Shown: positions 6,195-12,509 of the stretch, piece after piece
Numbering within the stretch: position 1 is the stretch's first letter
Layout of the letters: each line of letters opens with the position of its first letter
Assembly (NCBI GenBank): GCA_002308935.1
Contig: DBWN01000121.1
Span: 2,788 to 15,296 of the forward strand
Reading direction: 5' to 3'
DNA: 12,509 nucleotides
DNA from: Bacteroidales bacterium UBA1237
GTDB taxonomy: Bacteria; Bacteroidota; Bacteroidia; Bacteroidales; UBA932
Translations under genes and position numbers: made by a program
Notes under the pieces: model-generated
What the model was told of the DNA's origin: nothing
Databases searched by the model: none
Seen by the model: only the letters and a program-made list of their open reading frames with translations

Positions 6195-7190
6195 ATGAAG
6201 AAAACACGGGAAGAAAAGATACACCTTGGAGTGCCGCCGATGGCAGAACTTCCGGACCCTGAAAACATCAGCATCCCCGAAGTGCTTTCCCTGTTCGACA
6301 ACGGGGAGATAGACCTTATCTGCGTACTCGGCCCCACGGCTTCAGGCAAGACTTCCTACGCAGTGAAACTCTGCCGGAAAATCAATTCCCTCCGGGGCAA
6401 GCCATCCGCCGAGATAATCTCCGCCGATTCAAGACAGGTGTACAGGGGCATGGACATCGGTACCGGGAAGGATCTCTCCGAATATGGTGAGATCCCCTAT
6501 CATCTGATCGACATCGCTCCAGCAGGTTCAAGGTACAACATCTATGAATACCAGCGTGATTTCGAGAACGCATACGTGGACATAGTGAAAAGGGGGATGG
6601 TTCCGGTCCTTTGCGGAGGCAGCGGACTTTACATTGAGGCTGCGACCTGCGGCTATATACTCCCTGAGCTCCCCGCCGATCCGGACTTCCGTCTCAATCT
6701 TGAAAAAGAAGACATCGGGACATTGAGACTCAGGCTCCTGAAGGAAGCTCCGGATACCGGTATGGGCACTCTTCAGTCAAAAAGAAGGATAATAAGAGCC
6801 CTGGAAGTGGCCGAATACCGCAAGACCCATCCGATAGAGGACCCCGGATTCCTTCCGAAGAAAGTCTATTTCATCGGTACTCTGGTATCCAGGGAAGAAC
6901 GCATAAGAAGGATTGACTCAAGGCTGGAATCAAGGATTGAAGAGGGAATGATCGATGAGGTCAGACGCCTCATCAACGAAGAAGGGATAGACCCTGAAGA
7001 CCTTATGTACTACGGCCTTGAGTACAAATTCATAACGCAGCACGTCCTCGGAATCCTTTCTCTGGAGGAAATGAAAACTCTTCTGGGGAACGCCATCCAC
7101 CAATTCGCCAAAAGGCAGATGACCTGGTTCAGGGGTATGGAGAACAAAGGGTACACCATCCATTGGGTGGAACCCTCTTCCCTTGACTAG
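6195..7190 (+). CDS. miaA: tRNA dimethylallyltransferase
   Basis: MiaA transfers a dimethylallyl group to N6 of A37 in tRNAs that read codons starting with U, which stabilises codon pairing. The 331-residue form has the Walker A loop GPTASGKT (46-53), SADSRQVYRGMDIGTGK (76-92, catalytic Asp and substrate contacts), GGSGLYIEA (141-149), KRRIIRALEV (196-205) and the C-terminal YYGLEYKFITQHVLG and HQFAKRQMTWFRG segments. Bacteroidales often carry two MiaA paralogues, and this YGLEYKF type resembles one of them. The start is uncertain. ATG 6195 lies about 12 nt after the predicted transcription start, while ATG 6240 (316 residues) has GGAG at 6228-6231 upstream and loses only unconserved residues. 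The gene diverges from smpB and converges on trmB; I see no clear terminator in the 13-nt gap. Confidence 0.95.
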   Translation: MKKTREEKIHLGVPPMAELPDPENISIPEVLSLFDNGEIDLICVLGPTASGKTSYAVKLCRKINSLRGKPSAEIISADSRQVYRGMDIGTGKDLSEYGEIPYHLIDIAPAGSRYNIYEYQRDFENAYVDIVKRGMVPVLCGGSGLYIEAATCGYILPELPADPDFRLNLEKEDIGTLRLRLLKEAPDTGMGTLQSKRRIIRALEVAEYRKTHPIEDPGFLPKKVYFIGTLVSREERIRRIDSRLESRIEEGMIDEVRRLINEEGIDPEDLMYYGLEYKFITQHVLGILSLEEMKTLLGNAIHQFAKRQMTWFRGMENKGYTIHWVEPSSLD

Positions 7191-7203
7191 CATGTGAAAC
7201 GGA

Positions 7204-8031
7204 CTAGACCTGAATGCCGAAAGTCTTTCTGGGCGTCTCTCTCTTCTTCCAATAGTCCGCATCGAAACTCTCAGGAGAAACGAAGGGGCCTTCATGGTCC
7301 AGGGTGAAACTCAGGTATGTTATCTTAAGACCCTGCTTCAGGAACATCTTCTCATAATAGGTCTGGACCGAGAAAAGCGCGTCCACGGAATCCTTCCCCA
7401 TTACAGATACGGCTGAGGAATTGTACAAGTTCTCACGGTCAGAACCGTAAAGGTCTTCAGCGCTTGCAATGATCTGAAGGCCGTTCGCCTCGGCTACGGC
7501 TTTGCTGTACTGATGAAGGAACATGCTGTCGGTCTTCAGATGGATGATGCCTCCCGGGCGGAGGAACTTACGGTACCTTTCCAGAAAACGGGGGCTCGTC
7601 AGCCGGTTGTTCTCGCTCTTGAGCTGCGGGTCAGAGAAGGTCAGCCAGATCTCAGAGACTTCTCCCGGTGCGAAAAACGCTTCAATGAACTCGATACGGG
7701 TGCGCAGGAAAGCTACGTTGGGAAGATTGTGTTCTGTAGCGTATTTGGCACCTTTCCAGAGGCGGGCGCCTTTGATGTCGACACCGATATAGTTGAAAGA
7801 AGGATTGCGGAGGGCCAAATCTATCGTATACTCTCCCTTGCCGCATCCGAATTCCACCACTATAGGCTGCTCTTTGGCGAACATTTTCCTGTTCCAGTTC
7901 CCTTTCACAGGATGGTCCTTCAGAATGAAACCGGTACCGGGGACGGCGTCGAGGACGTCTCCCGTCTGAGGTTGCAGGAGGCAGAGAAAAGTCTCATTCT
8001 CCTTGAATTTGCGTAACTTACCGTGTCCCAT
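7204..8031 (-). CDS. trmB: tRNA (guanine-N7)-methyltransferase
   Basis: TrmB methylates N7 of G46 in the variable loop of tRNA, using S-adenosylmethionine. The 275-residue protein is a Rossmann-fold methyltransferase with VVEFGCGKGEYT at 58-69 (motif I, SAM binding), VDIKG at 84-88, RTRIEFIEAFF as the acidic-loop region, and TFSDPQ at 131-136 followed by KSENNRLTSPRFL. The last corresponds to the family's FPDPW/Q substrate motif, with serine here in place of the first proline. KTD at 166-168 is also conserved. Its C-terminal region, including SFTLDHEGPFVSP, is longer than in E. coli. The N-terminus MGHGKLRKF resembles the MGKNKL-type start of Bacteroidota homologues, which supports the chosen ATG. 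It begins 2 nt after the gldH-like stop and is the last gene of the minus-strand string. Confidence 0.93.
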   Translation of the reverse strand: MGHGKLRKFKENETFLCLLQPQTGDVLDAVPGTGFILKDHPVKGNWNRKMFAKEQPIVVEFGCGKGEYTIDLALRNPSFNYIGVDIKGARLWKGAKYATEHNLPNVAFLRTRIEFIEAFFAPGEVSEIWLTFSDPQLKSENNRLTSPRFLERYRKFLRPGGIIHLKTDSMFLHQYSKAVAEANGLQIIASAEDLYGSDRENLYNSSAVSVMGKDSVDALFSVQTYYEKMFLKQGLKITYLSFTLDHEGPFVSPESFDADYWKKRETPRKTFGIQV

Positions 8032-8033
8032 GA

Positions 8034-8510
8034 CTATCTTCTGGTTACCCTTAAACCTATACCGGTTATGCCATAATGCTCTATCATTTCCTCAGGAACG
8101 CTTATGGTCAATCCCCATTTTCCAGCCGGATCCATCATAAGGTCTTCCCTGTATCGTGCCACAAGGCTCTTCACGAAATACGTGTCCTTGTCCAGGTTTT
8201 CTCTGGAGATGAACACGTCCTCGGAGAACTTCTCCTCTTGGGGCGACTCCCATAACAATGAGAGGCTGACTCCGGGGAATTGGGCGAATTTGACATTCCC
8301 GCAGACCATGTTCACATAAAGGTCCAGGTCGTATGAGTTACCCTCTTCGAAATCCACCACGAAAGGGTAGCTTCCTTCAATGTCAGTTTTCCCTGTCCGT
8401 ACGAACTGCTCGCTGGATTCAGGGCTTGAGCATGAGAACGCCAAAACCATGGACACCAAAAGCGAGATCAATGTCACCGCCCAAGGGAATCTGTTCACGG
8501 GAAAAGCCAT
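8034..8510 (-). CDS. gldH: GldH-like lipoprotein
   Basis: This 158-residue protein resembles the gliding-motility-associated lipoprotein GldH, which is also present in many non-gliding Bacteroidota. A hydrophobic signal peptide (residues 10-26) ends in LAFSC, so Cys27 is probably lipidated. The following residues (SSPES) lack a surface-export signal, which suggests a periplasm-facing anchor. The body is short and strand-rich (YPFVVDFEEGNSYDLDLYVN), and the tail DPAGKWGLTISVPEE then ITGIGLRVTRR matches the GldH pattern. I start at ATG 8510-8508. It overlaps the ricT stop as TGATG, which implies coupled translation; a GTG one codon earlier (8513) is possible. Its position directly after ricT is one I recall from other Bacteroidota and supports the assignment. 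Sequence similarity is weak, and the molecular function is unknown. Confidence 0.7.
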   Translation of the reverse strand: MAFPVNRFPWAVTLISLLVSMVLAFSCSSPESSEQFVRTGKTDIEGSYPFVVDFEEGNSYDLDLYVNMVCGNVKFAQFPGVSLSLLWESPQEEKFSEDVFISRENLDKDTYFVKSLVARYREDLMMDPAGKWGLTISVPEEMIEHYGITGIGLRVTRR

Positions 8511-9763
8511 CACTGATTCCTGTTATTGCCCTGACCGGGACGGTTTCCCTTGTTCCCGTTAGGTTTCTTCATACCCTGCGGCTGTCCCTGTGGCCTTGCC
8601 TGAGGATTCTGTTCTCCTCCCTGCTGAGGTCCCTGGGGCTGTTTCCCTTTCTGGTTTTTCTTCTTTTTCTTCTTGGGCTTGTCAAACCTCGTTATGCTGT
8701 CATCACCCACGGCGGAAATGAATTCAGGCGCACCTGATTCCTCTTCGGTCCTGAGAGACTCGGGGCGGATTCCGTTGCGGTTCATCTTGATTATCTCCAC
8801 AACCTCGGAAGCATCGAGAGGATAAAGGTTCGCCAAAGACCCCTTCTCATAAGAGAAATACATCTTCTCCTGGAGAATATCCGTTTTCACGAGATAAGCA
8901 AGGCCGTCCTCGAACTCCAGAGTTTCCTGTACCTTGGGGATCCTGGACTGTGCGTCAAGATAATTCTCCACCTCGTAATTGAGGCAGCACTTCAACTTGC
9001 CGCACTGGCCGGCAAGTTTCTGGGGATTGAGGGAGAGGTCCTGACAGCGGGCGGCTGAAGTGGATATGGACTTGAAGGAAGTAATGTAATTGGCGCAGCA
9101 GAGCTCCCTGCCGCAGACACCGAGACCTCCGATCAGACCGGCTTCCTGGCGGGCGCCGATCTGTTTCATCTCAATACGGATCCTGAACTCCTCGGCGAAC
9201 ACCTTGATAAGTTCACGGAAGTCCACCCTTCCTTCAGCGATGTAGTAGAAGATCGCTTTAGTACCATCCCCCTGGAACTCTACGTCACCGATCTTCATTT
9301 CAAGGCCAAGTTCAACCGCGATCTGCCTGGCGCGGATCATGGTGTCCTGTTCCCTTGCGATCGCCTCCTGCCATTTTTCGATATCGTATACCTTCGCCTT
9401 CCGGTATATCTTCTTAAGGGCATTGGGATCCGGATCTATTCCTTTGCACTTCATCTGACGGCCCACTATAGGTCCTTCAAGAGTGACTATTCCGAGGTCA
9501 TGCCCAGTCTGGGATTCGACTACTACAAGGTCGCCTGTCTTTATGCTCTGTCCCGAATCGTTACGGTAGAATCCCTTCCTCGTATTCTTGAAACGGACTT
9601 CAAACAGATTGGAGAACTGCTCCTGGTGGATACCCTTGAGGTAATCATAGTCCTCCAGTTTGCAGCATCCCTGCCTGTAGACGCACACAAGCTCATCATC
9701 CTCTTTGCGGGTGATGGTACAGCCTCTGCTGCAGTCGAATTGTATATTTTCGTTCTCGTTCAT
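8510..9763 (-). CDS. ricT: RicT-type PSP1 iron-sulfur protein (YaaT homologue)
   Basis: This 417-residue cytoplasmic protein carries a PSP1 domain. In Bacillus, RicT (YaaT) works with RicA and RicF, binds iron-sulfur clusters and affects RNase Y-dependent RNA processing. Here the core runs from about VRFKNTRKGFYRN (57-69) to the cysteine-rich section: IGARQEAGLIGGLGVCGRELCC with C217, C222 and C223, then C240, and KLAGQCGKLKCC with C254, C259 and C260. A further N-terminal cysteine group (C11, C15, C27, C33, C34) is present. From about 362 the tail is disordered: a lysine run, then Q, G, P and N repeats to the end, probably an RNA- or protein-contacting tail. No ricA or ricF is nearby. The gene sits 11 nt after holB and overlaps gldH by one base. 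The iron-sulfur role is inferred from the family. Confidence 0.9.
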   Translation of the reverse strand: MNENENIQFDCSRGCTITRKEDDELVCVYRQGCCKLEDYDYLKGIHQEQFSNLFEVRFKNTRKGFYRNDSGQSIKTGDLVVVESQTGHDLGIVTLEGPIVGRQMKCKGIDPDPNALKKIYRKAKVYDIEKWQEAIAREQDTMIRARQIAVELGLEMKIGDVEFQGDGTKAIFYYIAEGRVDFRELIKVFAEEFRIRIEMKQIGARQEAGLIGGLGVCGRELCCANYITSFKSISTSAARCQDLSLNPQKLAGQCGKLKCCLNYEVENYLDAQSRIPKVQETLEFEDGLAYLVKTDILQEKMYFSYEKGSLANLYPLDASEVVEIIKMNRNGIRPESLRTEEESGAPEFISAVGDDSITRFDKPKKKKKKNQKGKQPQGPQQGGEQNPQARPQGQPQGMKKPNGNKGNRPGQGNNRNQ

Positions 9764-9774
9764 TGATTCGTGTG

Positions 9775-10857
9775 CTATTGCCTGACGCTGCCGAACATCT
9801 TGGAGACCATGTTGCAGAAGATGATCTTCTGGTTCACGTTCCTCTCAAGACGGAGGGCCGCCTTGCCGATTATATCCAGGGATGAACGGCAGAATGACCT
9901 GCCGCATTTGCCGGCCATCTCAACGTATAAATCCCTCTCCTGCGGCAGGATTCCGGAAATCTCCTCCATCCCCTGCTGCAGCATGAATATCTTGCGGATG
10001 CATTCCGCGGCAAAGTTACAAAAAGCTTTCTGTTTTTCTCTTGAATCCAAGGCAGCTATCGCATCCCCGGCCTCAAGTGTGGCAAGATAATCCCTCGCCA
10101 CTATGTCCTCCATCAAAGTGAAGAACAGATCCCTCGTCGCCGAGGTCTCTTCTTTTCTGGAAAGAGAGTATAGGGCTTCACCTACGCTACCGGAACTGAA
10201 AGACGCCGCGAATTGCGCATCTTCTTCGGAATAGCCGAACTGTACCTGCAGTGTACGGCTGACTTCCTCTTTAGACAAGGGAAGCACCCTCAAAGCCTGG
10301 CACCTTGACGAAATCGTCTGGAGCACCGATGAGGGAGAATGGGTTATCAGTATGAAAATATCTTTGGGTGACGGTTCCTCAATCGCTTTGAGCAGTTTGT
10401 TGGCGGTTTCAGCGTTCATCCTCTCAGGAAGCCACATGATGACCGCACGGTATCCGTCCGAAAGGCTGGTCAGGGACAGCTTCTGGATAATCGCCTTTCC
10501 TTCCGCGACTCCGATGATACCTTTCTTCTTTTCGAATCCAAGCGCTTCGGAAAGCTCACTTTCGAGGAAGTAAGGATTCTTCTCGACCAATTCGGTCCAC
10601 AGGGGGCGGTACATGTCACATACAAGGTTCTTGACTTCCCCTTTCACTTTCGTTCCCGATGTTATCGGAAAAGTGTAATGGACATCAGGGTGACGGCCCT
10701 CGTTGAGCTTTTTCACGAAAGCCATGGCAATGGCCAGAGCACCGCAGCCCTCATTCTCATAGAACATGATGGCATGGGGGACCCTGTTTCCGGATATCAT
10801 TCCGGAAAGTGCCCGCTTGAGGTCGTCATTGCCTATTATGTCTTCAAGCTCCATCAT
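9775..10857 (-). CDS. holB: DNA polymerase III delta-prime subunit, zinc module missing
   Basis: Delta-prime is the structural AAA+ subunit of the clamp loader that places the sliding clamp on DNA. The 360-residue protein shows IIGNDDLKRAL (7-17), RVPHAIMF, the HPDVHYTFP segment (56-64), GKAIIQKLSLTSLSDGYRAV, MNAETANKLLKAIEEPSPK (147-165) and the SRC motif (184-186) typical of clamp-loader subunits. Two features are degenerate. The P-loop position reads YENEGCGAL, without the Lys-Thr/Ser needed to bind ATP. The zinc-binding CxxCxxC module, normally placed before the HPDxH segment, is absent: FVKKLNEGR leads straight into HPDVH. Delta-prime is often ATPase-inactive, so a structural role is still plausible. 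Two adjacent ATGs (10857, 10854) make the exact start uncertain by one codon. It lies 21 nt after the polyprenyl synthase and 11 nt before ricT. Confidence 0.88.
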   Translation of the reverse strand: MMELEDIIGNDDLKRALSGMISGNRVPHAIMFYENEGCGALAIAMAFVKKLNEGRHPDVHYTFPITSGTKVKGEVKNLVCDMYRPLWTELVEKNPYFLESELSEALGFEKKKGIIGVAEGKAIIQKLSLTSLSDGYRAVIMWLPERMNAETANKLLKAIEEPSPKDIFILITHSPSSVLQTISSRCQALRVLPLSKEEVSRTLQVQFGYSEEDAQFAASFSSGSVGEALYSLSRKEETSATRDLFFTLMEDIVARDYLATLEAGDAIAALDSREKQKAFCNFAAECIRKIFMLQQGMEEISGILPQERDLYVEMAGKCGRSFCRSSLDIIGKAALRLERNVNQKIIFCNMVSKMFGSVRQ

Positions 10858-10878
10858 ATTCCATCAAAGGAAAAAGGG

Positions 10879-11856
10879 TCAACTGTTCCTCTCTACAACG
10901 AAAGACGCCAGTTCTGCCATCAGGTCACGTTCTTTGCTTTCAGGGAGTGCGCAAAGGGAGTCTATCGCCTTGCGGGACCACTCCAACAGCCTTTCATCCG
11001 CCCATGCGATTCCGTCATAACGCTTGACGAAAGAAAGGATTTCTTCGACATTGGAAGGCTCATTAGAGGCGTTCGAGAGAAGTTTTCTCATATGCTCCTC
11101 TTCCTTCTTCCCCGCATTCGCGAAGGCTCCGAAAAGAGGAAGGGTCACCTTTTGTTCCTTAAGGTCCTGCCCTGCCGGCTTGCCGAGTTTTTCGCTCCCT
11201 TCATAGTCCAGTATGTCATCCTTCATCTGGAAGGCCATCCCGAGATTGCATGAATACTGCCTCACCGCTTCATCGTATTCCGGAGAAGAATCCACGGATA
11301 TCGCTCCCACGACACCTGCAGTCTCGAAAAGGGATGCAGTCTTGGAGTAAATGATCCTCAGATACTCGTCCATTGAAGTGTTGCATTCGGAAGAACACTG
11401 CAATTGCAGCATCTCTCCGCTGGCAAGATCGGACAGCGTTTTGGCGAAGCGCCTGGTTATCTTCAAAGGGGACTTGCAGTCAAGGACCAGGTCTACCGCC
11501 TTCACCAGCCAGTAATCTCCGATAAGGACCGACGGTCCGGGTCCGAGAATGGACATTACCGTAGGTTTCCCTCTGCGAAGATTGCTGTTGTCCACGACAT
11601 CATCGTGAAGAAGGGTGGCATTATGCAGAAGTTCCGTGGACGCGGCACAGGAAAGGGTGTCTTCATTCACGCGTCCGGCGCATGACAGCGCCGAGAGAAG
11701 CGTTATCATCGGACGGACCATCTTTCCTCCCGATGAGAGTATCGACCCGTTCATCGTGTTCAACAGATCAATATCACTCTCCAGAGAAGCCCTCATGATG
11801 CATGAAACCTTCTTCAGGTCTTCTCCTATGCAATCCAGAACAGCTGAAATACCCAT
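10879..11856 (-). CDS. Polyprenyl diphosphate synthase (IspB-like)
   Basis: This trans-type prenyltransferase condenses isopentenyl diphosphate units into a long-chain polyprenyl diphosphate, probably the side chain of menaquinone. The 325-residue protein has the family motifs in order: GGKMVRP (43-49), first Asp-rich motif DDVVD (85-89) followed by NLRRGKPTV with the diphosphate-binding RR (94-95), GDYW (113-116), KT (172-173), second Asp-rich motif in FQMKDDILD (209-217), and GKPAGQDLKEQKVTLPL (225-241). Both Asp-rich motifs bind magnesium and substrate diphosphate. The residues before the first motif (TLLH) are small or aliphatic rather than bulky aromatics, which fits a long-chain product, but chain length cannot be fixed by eye. 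The gene sits 6 nt downstream of the LOG gene and 21 nt upstream of holB. Confidence 0.92.
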   Translation of the reverse strand: MGISAVLDCIGEDLKKVSCIMRASLESDIDLLNTMNGSILSSGGKMVRPMITLLSALSCAGRVNEDTLSCAASTELLHNATLLHDDVVDNSNLRRGKPTVMSILGPGPSVLIGDYWLVKAVDLVLDCKSPLKITRRFAKTLSDLASGEMLQLQCSSECNTSMDEYLRIIYSKTASLFETAGVVGAISVDSSPEYDEAVRQYSCNLGMAFQMKDDILDYEGSEKLGKPAGQDLKEQKVTLPLFGAFANAGKKEEEHMRKLLSNASNEPSNVEEILSFVKRYDGIAWADERLLEWSRKAIDSLCALPESKERDLMAELASFVVERNS

Positions 11857-11862
11857 ATAAAC

Positions 11863-12411
11863 CTACATGTCCAATTTATCAAGAATAAAGGCAAGATCAT
11901 CAACGCTTCCCGGGAAAAGCATCAGATCCCTGTCGGACGGAGCCATCATACCGGTATTGACGTAATGGTCCAGAAGACTCTTGAGAGGATCATAGAAACC
12001 GTCCACGTTGAGGGCGATCACCTTTCCGGAATATTTACCGAGCTTGGCCAGCACATGGACCTCAATCACCTCGTCCAGAGTCCCTATTCCACCAGGGAGA
12101 GCTATCACAGCAGAAGTCCCTTCACGCATCTTCTCTTTGCGTTCGGCCATGGTTCCTGTCCAAATTGTGGTGTCAAGTTCCGGGTATTGGCAATATGACA
12201 TGAAGTGAGGCAGGATGCCGATATGACGTCCGCCGCAGTTGCGCACTTCATCACCCACTACGCCCATGGTACCCTTTACCGTTCCTCCTGAAACCACGGT
12301 AAAACCTCTTGCGCAGATTTCCCTTACCGCCTCACGTGCGGCCTCATTGTATTTTTCCGAGATAGTACCGCTCGACGAACAGAAAAGAGCTATCTTCTTC
12401 CCGTTATCCAT
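11863..12411 (-). CDS. LOG-family nucleoside 5'-monophosphate phosphoribohydrolase
   Basis: The LOG (lysine decarboxylase-like) family hydrolyses cytokinin-type or ordinary nucleoside monophosphates to base and ribose 5-phosphate; annotations as lysine decarboxylase are outdated. The 182-residue protein fits the family length. It has FCSSSG (10-15) at the start of the Rossmann fold, SGGTVKGTMG (41-50) as the glycine motif, MAERKEKM (88-95) with the conserved Arg, and the diagnostic PGGIGTLDE (106-114) with catalytic Glu. MiaA in the same window makes the isopentenyl-adenosine tRNA base whose turnover could release a cytokinin-like nucleotide, but that link is speculative. A purine-rich tract (GGGGGGAAGGAAGG) immediately precedes the ATG and is unusually strong for this phylum. 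The gene follows the outer-membrane protein by 20 nt. Confidence 0.9.
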   Translation of the reverse strand: MDNGKKIALFCSSSGTISEKYNEAAREAVREICARGFTVVSGGTVKGTMGVVGDEVRNCGGRHIGILPHFMSYCQYPELDTTIWTGTMAERKEKMREGTSAVIALPGGIGTLDEVIEVHVLAKLGKYSGKVIALNVDGFYDPLKSLLDHYVNTGMMAPSDRDLMLFPGSVDDLAFILDKLDM

Positions 12412-12431
12412 CCTTCCTTCCCCCCGATAAA

Positions 12432-12509
12432 TCAGAAAAACAGACCCAATGTGATTGCGAATCCGTTGAAACTTTTTCCTTCAGCGAAAGCGTCCCTGAC
12501 CGTTGTGGC
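12432..12509 (-). CDS. Outer-membrane beta-barrel protein C-terminus (partial)
   Basis: Only the last 25 codons and the TGA stop (12434-12432) lie in the window. The end of the protein, SFNGFAITLGLFF, alternates hydrophobic and polar residues and finishes with phenylalanine, as expected for the last strand of an outer-membrane barrel recognised by the Bam machinery. The frame was chosen for this reason and because it stops 20 nt before the LOG gene. The family cannot be named from so short a piece. It is probably the upstream member of the same transcript. Confidence 0.5.
   Translation of the reverse strand, partial: ATTVRDAFAEGKSFNGFAITLGLFF

Noticed and set aside
6115..6207. Upstream extension of SmpB by 31 residues
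   Set aside because: The extension crosses the smpB -7 element at 6149-6156, and MPKAKSK is the usual SmpB N-terminus.
7149..7175. Hairpin GGGT-CACC / GGTG-ACCC near the miaA end as terminator
   Set aside because: It is within coding sequence and no T-run follows it, so it is not a convincing intrinsic terminator.
7513..8016. 167-codon plus-strand open frame opposite trmB
   Set aside because: TrmB on the minus strand has all family motifs. This frame is its mirror and has no recognisable domain.
1..12509. CRISPR arrays, insertion sequences, toxin or defence genes, tRNA genes
   Set aside because: No repeated arrays, transposase motifs, terminal repeats or cloverleaf-like sequences were seen. 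The gene content is core metabolism, translation and envelope.

Overview
The window comes from a member of the Bacteroidota, most likely an uncultured gut- or host-type Bacteroidales. The evidence is internal: promoters of the Bacteroidota type (TTTG about 19 nt upstream of TAnnTTTG), weak or absent Shine-Dalgarno sequences, an Oar-like TonB-dependent receptor, a BACON-domain lipoprotein with a Bacteroidota-type surface-export signal, a GldH-type lipoprotein, and MetK, MiaA, RicT and TrmB of the Bacteroidota form. I see no mobile element, CRISPR array, tRNA or rRNA.

Left region (1-3908, minus strand). An Oar-like TonB-dependent outer-membrane receptor (539-3826) is followed after 18 nt by a lipoprotein that runs off the left edge. 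The lipoprotein has a BACON domain and the start of an OB-like domain. Upstream of the receptor is a Bacteroidota-type promoter with a perfect 8-bp dyad at the predicted transcription start.

Riboswitch and metK (4001-5685, plus strand). A close match to the Bacteroidota promoter consensus drives a leader of about 240 nt. It contains a SAM-II-like aptamer, a central hairpin and an intrinsic terminator ahead of S-adenosylmethionine synthetase. The 5' strand of aptamer helix P1 can instead pair over 8 bp with the 5' arm of the terminator. This suggests SAM-responsive transcription attenuation of metK. A strong hairpin after metK reaches into the 3' end of the convergent smpB.

Translation and tRNA genes (5656-8031). 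smpB (minus) and miaA (plus) diverge from an 80-nt spacer holding two promoter-like sequences. miaA converges on trmB with 13 nt between them.

Right region (7204-12509, minus strand). A tightly packed gene string, probably one operon entering from the right edge, reads: C-terminus of an outer-membrane beta-barrel protein, LOG-family phosphoribohydrolase, polyprenyl diphosphate synthase, DNA polymerase III delta-prime (HolB), RicT/PSP1 iron-sulfur protein, GldH-like lipoprotein, TrmB. Gaps are 20, 6, 21 and 11 nt, then a 1-nt TGATG overlap, then 2 nt. The string mixes isoprenoid carrier synthesis, replication, envelope and tRNA-modification functions, as housekeeping operons in this phylum often do. 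The HolB is unusual: it lacks both the zinc-binding cysteine module and a usable P-loop lysine.

Most of the window is ordinary core genome. The most interesting items are the metK attenuator and the receptor-lipoprotein pair.
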